DNA from: Pseudeuparius sepicola
Lineage: Eukaryota > Arthropoda > Insecta > Coleoptera > Anthribidae
Assembly (NCBI GenBank): GCA_963920635.1
Contig: OY987302.1
Span: 32,339,278 to 32,403,277, forward strand
DNA length: 64,000 nucleotides
Direction: 5' to 3'
Positions 52,554 through 60,339 of the stretch are shown piece by piece (position 1 is the first letter of the stretch; each line of letters starts with the position of its first letter). Under the pieces are notes generated by a model. That model made no database searches and was not told the origin of the DNA. It saw nothing but the letters and a program-made list of their open reading frames with translations. The translations under genes and the position numbers were made by a program.

Positions 52554-52874
52554 CTTGTTGAAATCAAAAAGTAATATAGTTTATAACGTAAAGAGTTCAA
52601 TAATAATAACGTAGAAAGTTCAAAATTCACAAAATAGAAATTCACTTCAAGTTTTTCACTTGCAATAGTATTAACTTCATGCTCTCTGGATGTCGTTGAT
52701 GCTGCTGTTGTTGCTGGATGCTGGCCTCAAGAGACTGTCCTTCTCAGTGCCTCCGGATGTCCCTGTTGAAGACCCTTTTCAGCCGGATCCAATTGTAGTG
52801 GTGTGGTGACCCCCGAGGAGACTGTCCTTCTAAGTGCCTCCGGATCTTCCTCGTTGAAGACCCTTTTATCGAGG

Positions 52875-52892
52875 ATCCCACTTCTGACACCA
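52875..52892 (-). other. Primer binding site of element B
   Basis: Minus strand TGGTGTCAGAAGTGGGAT, three bases after the LTR, fits a tRNA-Leu 3-prime end (another isoacceptor than for A). tRNA identity is from memory. Confidence 0.6.
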
Positions 52893-52895
52893 AAT

Positions 52896-53296
52896 TGTTA
52901 CGGGCGACGTGAAGACGAAGGCTTTTTTTAAAAACTTTTATTTCGATAACGCGAGTTTTTACTTAGACTACAAACAAGACTAGAACTTACTTGTTAGGCC
53001 TATTTATACAGATCTGTTATGCTGAGCTGTTGTGGTTCTCATGGGAAAAGAATATAATAAAAAACAAAGAGAAGATCAAATTCTGCAATTCTTGCAATAA
53101 GCAAGTTTTAACAATACTCAAAAGGAATATGATATGTTCTAGTAATCATTCTAGAACAATATATACAATGGAAAATGATATCTTTATAGTCAGCATCTTG
53201 AACAACAGTGAATGAGAACATAATATCCAACAGTAAACAGAATCAAGGGTAAAAACAAGGTTATGATCAAGGTTATGCTTGAGGTCGGATATAACA
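52896..53296 (-). repeat. 5-prime LTR of element B
   Basis: About 401 bp, TGTTACGGGCGACGTGAAGA to GGTCGGATATAACA. Differs from 26335-26764 mainly by deletions around 52955-53070. Confidence 0.88.
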
Positions 53297-53617
53297 TACA
53301 TGTTATATCCGATGTATGTTATATCCGATATATGTAAATATATATAAAGATATCATTTTCCATTGTATATTGTTCTAGAATGATTACTAGAACGTATCAT
53401 ATTCCTTTTGAGTATTGCCGGAGGCACTGAGAAGGACAGTCTCCTGAGGCCAGCATCCAGCAACAACCGCAGCAACAGCGACATCCAGCGAGCATGAAGT
53501 TACTACTATTGTAAGTGAAAAACTTGAAGTGAATTTCTATTTTGTGAATTTTGAACTTTCTACGTTATTATTATTGAACTTTTTACGTTATAAGCTATAT
53601 TACTTTTTGATTTCAAC

Positions 53618-54221
53618 ATGGCGAATAACGAAGCTATAAACTCAAATGTAAACAATGAAGCAAACGTTTCAAATAACGACGAAGTACCATTTAAGTTAAG
53701 CGAAATATTTTCTATCATCCCTGAATACGATGGGGATCAAATAAATTTAAATACCTTTATTATTGCATGTGATGGGGCCATGCAAATTACTGTTGGCGAT
53801 CAAGCCATTTTACTAGTTATAAAAATAAAAAATCAACTAAAGTGACGTGCAGCCCAACTTATAAACTCAAGAGATCTAAATACCTGGCGGGAGATAAAAC
53901 AGTTACTTAATGTTCATTTTGGCGATCCTCGTGATCTAACTTCCTTAATCCAAGACTTACAGAGAATGTGTCAATCGCAAAATGAAAACGCTTTGAATTT
54001 TGTAGGTAGAGTTCAGACTCACTGTTCAAAAATGTACGCCGCAATAGGAAAACAAAGTTTTTTCACTAGGGAACAAAAATAAACACAAGCTACTCTAATT
54101 GATAGCATGTGTTTAAACACAGTTTTAACGGGTCTAGAACCAAGGATAGGGCAATTAATTCGTGCTAGCAATCCACCAAACATGATGGATGCTATTGCTT
54201 TGATAAAAAGGGAATTGCAGC
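53618..54221 (+). pseudogene. Gag of fragment D, capsid part
   Basis: MANNEAINSNVNNEANVSNN, FKLSEIFSIIPEYDGDQINL, then a TGA (about 53843) and a TAA (about 54080) interrupt an otherwise single frame. That frame includes RAAQLINSRDLNTW, HFGDPRDLTSLIQDLQRMCQ and TGLEPRIGQLIRASNP. The frame ends at the Polinton-like insertion. Continues at 57909 with the zinc-knuckle part. Confidence 0.82.
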
Positions 54222-54254
54222 AGTAGTATAGCAAAGGGTACTCCAGGGCGGAAG

Positions 54255-54262
54255 TGACGTCA
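54255..54262. promoter_or_regulatory. CRE/ATF-type palindrome in TIR
   Basis: TGACGTCA in the context GGAAGTGACGTCACAAGATG, followed by GGCCGCC; mirrored in the right TIR at about 57869-57876. TGACGTCA is the consensus bZIP (CREB/ATF) site. Use by the element is inference. Confidence 0.45.
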
Positions 54263-54308
54263 CAAGATGGCCGCCAAGGCGGGAAATTTGAAAATGGCCT
54301 TGACCTGC

Positions 54309-54604
54309 GGGTTCAATGAACTTTAAGGGGTCACGTTCAGTTAACCTTGACCTGAAGGTTATCTAGAGGTCAAGGGGTTATCAGATCGATAACCTTTAAT
54401 GGGTCATTGACCCGCGGGTTCAATGAACTTGAAGGGGTCACGTTCAGTTAACCTTGACTTAAAGGTCAATGAACTTTAAGAAGTCACCGTTAACCTTGAC
54501 CTGAAGGTCAATGAACTTTACGAGGTCACCGTTAACCTTGACCTAAAGGTCAATGAACTTTAAGAGGTAATCTTGTTAACCTTGACCTGAAGGTCAATGA
54601 ACTT
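54309..54604. promoter_or_regulatory. Cluster of ecdysone-response-element-like palindromes
   Basis: Seven inverted-repeat-with-one-spacer (IR1) sites: GGGTTCAATGAACTT at 54309 and 54416, GGGTCATTGACCC at 54401, and AGGTCAATGAACTT at 54463, 54505, 54547 and 54591. The EcR/USP consensus is RGKTCA-N-TGAMCY, and the Drosophila hsp27 element core is GGTTCAATGCACT. One more (AAGTTCATTGAACCC) is in the right TIR at 57807-57821. The match is seen in sequence; hormone response is inferred. Confidence 0.55.
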
Positions 54605-54817
54605 TAAGAGATCACCTTGAGTTAACCCCTGAAGATCAGTGATCTTGTCACCTTGACACTTGGACCTTGATATAAAAAACGTAAACAAAAATTATGCTGA
54701 AGTTTGCACTAAAACAGTTGACGTAGCATTTAGGTGGGGGGAGGGATTGGGGTTATAAGGAGGATGCCGTTGGGAGAGCTCGCTATACCCAGTCAACAGC
54801 GCTTGAATAATATTGAA

Positions 54818-55062
54818 ATACGAGACCAGAATCATATCATTTGGCCCAGCCAATACTTGTTACACTATTTAATTTAGTATCCTAAGCATATATATCAAGT
54901 TTTCTAATTATAATCTTAGTAAAAATTGTTTATAAAAATGTCTCAAATTACAATAATAATAGTTTGATTTAATAGTTTTCTTTTGTTTTTAATAATAGTG
55001 TCTAAAATAAAATAAATAATAAAATATTGGCTGGGCCAAATGATATGATTCTGGTCTCGTAT
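54818..55062. repeat. 245-bp foldback element
   Basis: Perfect 38-bp inverted arms (54818-54855 and 55025-55062; ATACGAGACCAGAATCATAT ... CCAATA) flank 169 bp of AT-rich DNA. The right arm ends CTCGTAT and its last two bases are the AT of the next gene start codon. Probably a small inserted foldback element. Confidence 0.85.
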
Positions 55063-55363
55063 GTCTTTTCTCAAACAGTTAAACGAAAATAACTTCGTAA
55101 AAGAAATTGTGAGTGCAAGAGAGTTAGTGGTTGGTGAAAAACATAAAATTTTATCTTTTAGAAGAATTGAAACAAGGTACGGGGAGAAAGTGTTCGTCGA
55201 ATTTGAAAATTTTCAAACTGCGCTACCTGCACGGTTCATAAAGGAATTTACGTCTGAACGCATCGAAGACATAAACCGGGAAATCACCAACGGAAAGAAG
55301 ATCTTCTTGACGAGTCTGGGCCTCATTGGTAGGACAACGAATATTAAATTTGAGGAAGAATGA
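55061..55363 (+). CDS. Small Polinton protein, OB-fold-like (E copy)
   Basis: 100 aa, homologous over its length to the TIR proteins of the 16.5-kb element: MSFLKQLNENN, ILSFRRIETRYGEKVFVEFE, FQTALPARF, FLTSLGLIGRTTNIKFEEE. The open frame is intact despite divergence, which suggests selection. It lies just inside the left TIR, the same relative place as in the large element. The foldback element directly upstream may have replaced its original promoter. Proposed nucleic-acid binding is inference. Confidence 0.72.
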   Translation: MSFLKQLNENNFVKEIVSARELVVGEKHKILSFRRIETRYGEKVFVEFENFQTALPARFIKEFTSERIEDINREITNGKKIFLTSLGLIGRTTNIKFEEE

Positions 55364-56958
55364 ATCCCACTGACAAGAGGCGACGCAGACAACACTACAA
55401 AAGAAGATTGGAATTTTATCTAAGATCTCCTCAAAATTTGAAATATGAAATTCAAATGTATGAAATAAATAAAAAGTTCAAAAACATAAATTTAGAAAAT
55501 TGTAAAAAATAAAATATGAAACCTAGTCTATCTTTTATATATTTTTTTATTTTTATTATATAGGTTTAGTTATTTTTTTAATAAATAATGTTAGTGAAAC
55601 CAACTTTCTATGCTTTTATTTCACTCTGCAAAAAGAAAATACCTAGTGAAACATACAAATTACCCATGTGAAAGTGTTGTGTGAAGCTGCAGATAAGATT
55701 CAAATAATGTAAGTATAGTTTTTATTTTCTAATATCAAATCGAAAATAGTCACAATCGAATCGTTTGACTAGTCTTTAATGCGATATTGCATTTTCATGC
55801 ACTAATTTTTTGTTGTTCATATTTTCATTCTCGCTTTCTAGAAAAAAGACATATATAATTTAAAAATATGCTCCCATAAAGACCTAAAAATAAAATAAAA
55901 TGCCCAATAGAAGATATTTTACCTAAAAGTGCGCATCTCTTTAACATGTCGATAAGGAATTGTCTGTATTACACTGAAGAAAATACATCTCCACGTAATG
56001 GCATCGAAAAAGGCACTTTCTTTTCATTTTTGTATTTGTTATTTGCATTTTAGCTTTCTAGAAAACAAGAGATGTACATAATGTAAAAATATATCCCTAT
56101 AACGATGTAAAATTAGCGGCTTATTGTTAATTTGATAAAAGACACGTACTGCTTTCCAATTTCTGCAGAAAAAAAGTACTTACAGTTTCGCGGGCGATTC
56201 CCTGGTTTGCAAATATCTAGTGCGAAATGTATTACGTAATTTAAGTATCTTATTATTGTATTAGGTAATCTGGGTACATGCACGGAAATATCAAGTTATA
56301 GTATCAATGCTCTGGACTGAGGTCAAACGGCTGGTATAAATATTTTAATATATGTTCAACTTTTCTATGTTTTAGCGTCAATTTTTATTACTTGAGTTTG
56401 TCATATTAAAAGAGATCGAAATTTTTATATTGATAACATTGACAGCTCTTGAACCATGTACAGGGTGTTCCCGTATATTTTGATCCACCCAGGCTTTTGT
56501 TTACTTAGAAAAAAAAATTACAGTTGTAAGATTTTTCTGAAGCGCTAGGATCTGTGATTAGATCAAACAAATTATTTATATCATGCTTAGAGCAAATATA
56601 CAATGTTTTAATCGGAATAATCGGTATATTGCAAAAATCTATAAATATACAGAGTGTTCCATTAAAAAAAGCAAGTTTATATATTTTTTCACAACTTTAC
56701 TATGCTCATTTGTTTCATCTGATAACAGATTTTAGCGCTTCAGAAAAATCTGACAACTGTAGTTTTTTTCTAACTAACCAAAAGCCTGGGTGGATCAAAA
56801 TATACGGAAACACTTGATACTTGTACAAAGATTTCATTCAATAAATCCTTGACATTTTTGTAAATTTCAGATTCGTTTCGATATGAAATTTAATAAATAT
56901 TGTGATAATGCATAAAAAAAAATCAGTATACAGTAAATAATCTTTATTCGGTTTATTT
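55364..56958. other. Element E interior, no gene
   Basis: AT-rich. It holds an inverted pair, CAGGGTGTTCCCGTATATTT TGATCCACCCAGGC at about 56461 and its complement GCCTGGGTGGATCAAAATAT ACGGAAACAC at about 56785, i.e. the ends of a ~350-bp short DNA element (56460-56815). Confidence 0.5.
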
Positions 56959-57546
56959 CTAACCATATCGATTTTTCTCAAAACTCTGCATCCTTGCCCG
57001 TTCTTGGTTGCGGAATTCTCGTCGGGCAGCTCTGCTCAAACCTGGAGGAACTTGGCGGAGAACGTTTCTCTCCTCCGCTCTTGGTTCGTAGCACCCCTCC
57101 TCGCCCCAGGAGTCCCAGTAGTGATCTTCGTGAACACGCTGCTCATCCCAGGATTGATCTTGATTCTTAGCGTCTTCACCCCATGACTGCCAGTAGTGGT
57201 CACTCCTACCAGCTCCTTCGCCCGAGGATTTACCCCAGGATTGATCTTCGGCCATACCAGCGCCTTCATCCACGGATTGGTCTTCACCCCAGGGTTGGTC
57301 TTCAGTTCTACCAGCGTCTTCACCTCAGGATTGGTCTTTCTGCTTAGCGTCCCATGAGTTCCAGTAGGGATCAGTAGTAACAGTGTCTGCCCAGGAGGCT
57401 CTTCCATGGCGACGATCGCAGTCATGAGATGGTTGCCAGATGTTGGTTGAATCTTCTGCCTCTTTGACTTCCATCTTGTCTTCAATGCACTCCCACTCCA
57501 TAGGGGTGGTGTTTGTTGTTGTTGAACGGGTATTGATATAACTCAT
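56959..57546 (-). pseudogene. Trp-rich repeat protein with premature stop
   Basis: The reading frame from ATG 57546 to the stop near 56959 is open for about 195 codons except for one TGA at 57325-57327 at a position where the repeats have TGG. The N-terminal part is acidic (WECIEDKMEVKEAED). The middle consists of repeats of DQSWGE and DHYWxSWGE type. The C-terminal part is basic and Arg-rich (GLSRAARREFRNQERARMQS). Not a family I know. It lies at the right end of element E, opposite the small TIR protein, with a TTTATATATT box about 35-45 bp upstream. Alternating Trp and acid repeats could drive self-assembly or host-protein binding; this is speculation. Confidence 0.6.
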
Positions 57547-57719
57547 AGCTGAACTGAATGAATTTGTTCACGAACGTACAGCTTTATATATTGATAGAAA
57601 TGCCTAAATCAACTTTTTTAATGCTGATGTCATCACAATCATTTTTGTATATCTAAACAAAAATATCTGCAAGATTGCAAATCACACAATTGTAAACCTA
57701 ACCTCTAAAATGCAGACTA

Positions 57720-57908
57720 AGATGACCCCTTAAAGGTCTTTAGCCTTTAGTTAAAGGTTACGTCAAGGTGACCCTAAGGTCAAGGTTAACTCAAGGTGAC
57801 CCCTTAAAGTTCATTGAACCCGGAGGTCAAGGCCATTTTCAAATTTCCCGGCTTGGCGGCCATCTTGTGACGTCACTTCCGCCCTGGAGTACCCTTTGCT
57901 ATACTACT
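57720..57908 (-). repeat. Right TIR of element E
   Basis: Reverse complement of the start of the left TIR: AGTAGTATAGCAAAGGGTAC to GGGTTCAATGAACTTTAAGG, then a shorter array of AAGGTCA-type blocks. Followed by TGCAAC. Confidence 0.85.
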
Positions 57909-58076
57909 TGCAACTTTCTTAACGAAAATCAAAAATTTCTCAGGCAAAATCGTGTACCAGTCTTCACTAATCACAATAACACAAAGAGAACCAATAATAA
58001 TTTTCCAAAATTTTGTAACTATTGCAAAAGAAATGGACATACTATAAATGGGAATGTCGAACTAAAAATCAAAATA
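57909..58076 (+). pseudogene. Gag of fragment D, zinc-knuckle part
   Basis: Reads NFPKFCNYCKRNGHTINGNV: a CCHC knuckle in which the last Cys region is altered. Joins 54221 across element E and is cut by the ~970-bp repeat. A remaining 160 bp of Asn/Gln/Phe-rich tail is at 59046-59205. Confidence 0.7.
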
Positions 58077-59045
58077 ATGGGGTCATTTCATGAAAAGATT
58101 TTTTTGTTTTCTTTGCGTTTACTTTATGTATTATGTCTTCAAAGTCCCAAAAAGTCCACCCGTTTGTTTTTATTATCTTTAACTAGGCCAAAAATTAGAA
58201 TTGAAATTTGAAAATCGGGGTCCTGCTGACGTCAGCTGGACCCTTTACCAATCAGTTTCATAAGTTCGGGCTAAAAAATTTAATAGATTTACTTGTTTTG
58301 TAACACTTATTATTAATAAAAGGTATACAACTGGGGTGTATTAATTATATGGCACACCATTATAACCAGATTGTAGTTTAATAATTATAGTTTTATGATG
58401 TAATTTAAATAGGACATTTTAAAGTAATAAACCCTCCCAGGTAGACGACAAAATAGTCGGCAACATAGCACCACTGTCATTTCGATTGTTTACGTCTTAC
58501 ATAGTCGGAGTTAACCTCATCGATAGTTGGTGATTTGTTCTTTGTGTTGAGAGTTTTTTCATTTTTCATTATGAAAACTAAACAATGCTTTAACAAAGCC
58601 GTCTTCCATGCTGAACACTATTATATTAAGCAATAACTCACAACAAAACGTAAACGATGGCTAACCAAACGAATAACGAATAACCAACAAAAACAAACCA
58701 ATGCAATAAATAATAATAATAATAATGATAGTATGTCTTTATAGATGCAAATTGGTGCAAGGCACTACAATTCACTAGTGAGAGGTGTTAGCGGCGAAGT
58801 TTAGCCAGGCTACTCTTACAATAAATAGGTCACAGCTGTGGGCGGTGGGCGGGCTGTTTAAATTTGAACCTGACCGTTTTGCGGCGTTGCCGGACCTACA
58901 AAAAGTACCTATACTCACTCCGTGGATATTTTTATTTTTTTTCGGCCAAACGGGCCTTCAAAAAAATTTGAAAAAAAATCCATAAGTATATTTTAGTCAA
59001 AGCTATCATCTGAGCTTATCAGAAAAAAACGTGAAATGTGCCCAT
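58077..59045. repeat. ~970-bp interspersed repeat, copy 2
   Basis: Reverse complement of 8471-9452 with a few substitutions and small indels. Inserted in the Gag of fragment D just after the zinc knuckle. Ends ATGGGGTCATTTCATG and GTGAAATGTGCCCAT. No ORF family and no target duplication seen. Confidence 0.8.
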
Positions 59046-59786
59046 TCTTACAGGAATGGTCCAAATCCTCCTAGTTTTTCTAACAATTTCCCAATTAACT
59101 CCCAAGGAAATAATTTCTCCCAAAATAGATTCCAACAACAAAGAAATTGGAGTACATCTTTTCCTCGTCAAAATAATTTCCTAAATTCCTCTCTTTTCTA
59201 ACCTAAGAGTCAACCTCAGTAGTATCTGTCGGCAGGTACCATTACACATTTTTATATTTTTGCTAAAAAAAACTCCCTGCGTGAACCCCTAGGTGGGTCC
59301 TTCTATATTGACCTTTATCAAGGTATATGATCGATGAAGAAATGTGAAAGGGAAGTAGTTATGCAAATTTGGTGATGCACCAACCGATCAATAAAAATTG
59401 CGGGTGCATTTTGATGTAGCTACTTATTTGTTAATATTATTATTATTTATAGAGGCCAAGCTTGTAACGAAAATTCTGGCGATTTTCCGTTCCATGCTAT
59501 TTTTATTTTGATTTAATTCTTTTGACTTATTGAATGGCCCTCTTATTTGTAATTTTAATAATCTGCAGTAAAGAAAAATTTTATTAAGCCGGAAAAGTGC
59601 AGTTTGTTCAAGAAAAAATAATTTTGGTGCAATATCCAATATCTAAATATTGTTCTCATTTGAATAAATTAATTTTATATCTTCTAACATGCTTAAAAAT
59701 CTTTTTCTAGAACCAAGTGTACCAATAAAAGTTCAAATGATTTTAAATCATAAATAGAATATTTCTAAGTTAAATAATAGTTATTT

Positions 59787-59906
59787 ATGTACCAAGGCAC
59801 TGAAGTTCAACTTTTTATGACTCATGTGGAATTTAGTTGCCGAGGCCTCTGGCCGAGGCAAATAAACCACATGAGTCATAAAAAGAACTTCAGTGCCGCG
59901 GTACAT
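59787..59906. repeat. 120-bp near-perfect hairpin
   Basis: Arms of about 58 bp pair around a loop at 59846 (GAGGCCTCTGGCCGAGG). The stem includes ATGACTCATGTGG / CCACATGAGTCAT and CACTGAAGTTC / GAACTTCAGTG with a few mismatches. A small foldback element or a folded RNA source. Confidence 0.75.
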
Positions 59907-59965
59907 ATTATATTTTTTTTGAAATCGAGAAAAAAAATGTTTTATTAGGCAAGAAAATCATAATA

Positions 59966-60050
59966 AGGGATCACCCGTCTATGAACCGACTACGCGCGGC
60001 GTTGCTTGACTTTGACGATCGCTCTACCCTAGGTCAAGTATGATGAGACA
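59966..60050 (-). repeat. 5S rRNA-like sequence (SINE-type relic)
   Basis: Read on the minus strand it gives AAGTCAAGCAACGCCGCGCG, TAGTCGGTTCATAGACGGGTGATCCC. This follows the internal promoter region of 5S rRNA (A-GTCAAGCAACG-CG-GC-TAGTC..TA..T.GATGGGTGACC) with substitutions. The rest of a 5S gene is not evident, so a 5S-derived SINE or 5S pseudogene is most likely. Confidence 0.6.
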
Positions 60051-60299
60051 CGGCACCTTCTGACAGAAAAACCAAACTGCTGCTTCTTGTGCAGCCTACA
60101 CAACAAATCTATTGATATTCAAATTTACTAAAATATGTATACTGAAGGATTGCGCTTCTATAGAAAACAATTTCGCAATGTGTACGAAAGGTTAAATGGG
60201 CCTTTATCGGCCGGGTTTTGAATATTTGGTCACTTTTGACGGGCGATTTCTCCGCGTCTGACGTTTGATGTTTACATCTCGCCAAGGCCTACTTATTGA

Positions 60300-60339
60300 A
60301 AAAATCGTACAATAATGGGCTACATTATTGTACGATTTC
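60300..60339. repeat. Perfect 16-bp-stem hairpin
   Basis: AAATCGTACAATAATG, spacer GGCTA, then CATTATTGTACGATTT. Rho-independent termination does not apply in this eukaryotic context; meaning unknown. Confidence 0.6.

Larger units (their letters stand above)
26335..53296 (-). mobile_element. Errantivirus-like element B, with nested inserts
   Basis: Minus-strand LTR element: 5-prime LTR 53296-52896, Gag, protease remnant, RT, RNase H, integrase with C-terminal macrodomain, env, 3-prime LTR 26764-26335. It is related to A in Gag, Pol and Env but has different LTRs. Inserts: 47900-49723 (RNase H), about 45120-45550 (env) and the 16.5-kb Polinton at 27164-43675 (env). The left flank is TGTA and the right flank TACA, so I see no matching target duplication. 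LTR copies differ by several indels, so it is older than A. Confidence 0.85.
54222..54680 (+). repeat. Left TIR of E with ~42-bp tandem array
   Basis: After the terminal ~110 bp, a unit of about 42 bp (TTAACCTTGACCTGAAGGTC AATGAACTTTAAGAGGTCACC) repeats with variation to 54640. The right TIR (57720-57908) has a shorter version of the array. Each unit carries an AGGTCAATGAACTT palindrome. Confidence 0.85.
54222..57908. mobile_element. Non-autonomous Polinton-like element E
   Basis: TIRs start AGTAGTATAGCAAAGGGTAC, close to AGTAGTAAGACAA of the 16.5-kb element. They run >100 bp (through GACGTCACAAGATGGCCGCC, AAATTTGAAAATGGCCTTGA and GGGTTCAATGAAC). Flanks TGCAGC (54216-54221) and TGCAAC (57909-57914) are a 6-bp duplication with one change. 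Only two genes remain: a homologue of the small TIR protein and a Trp-rich protein. There is no capsid, integrase, protease or ATPase, so it would depend on another element. It sits in the Gag of fragment D. Confidence 0.85.
53297..59205 (+). mobile_element. Plus-strand B-like gypsy fragment (D)
   Basis: Head-to-head with element B. After TACA comes TGTTATATCCGA (LTR start, repeated at 53317), a piece of LTR (53350-53418), leader, then Gag 53618-54221, 57909-58076 and 59046-59205. Pol is absent. The inserts are a Polinton-like element (54222-57908) and the ~970-bp repeat (58077-59045). Sequence is closest to element B. The LTR and leader are joined by an internal deletion. Confidence 0.8.
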
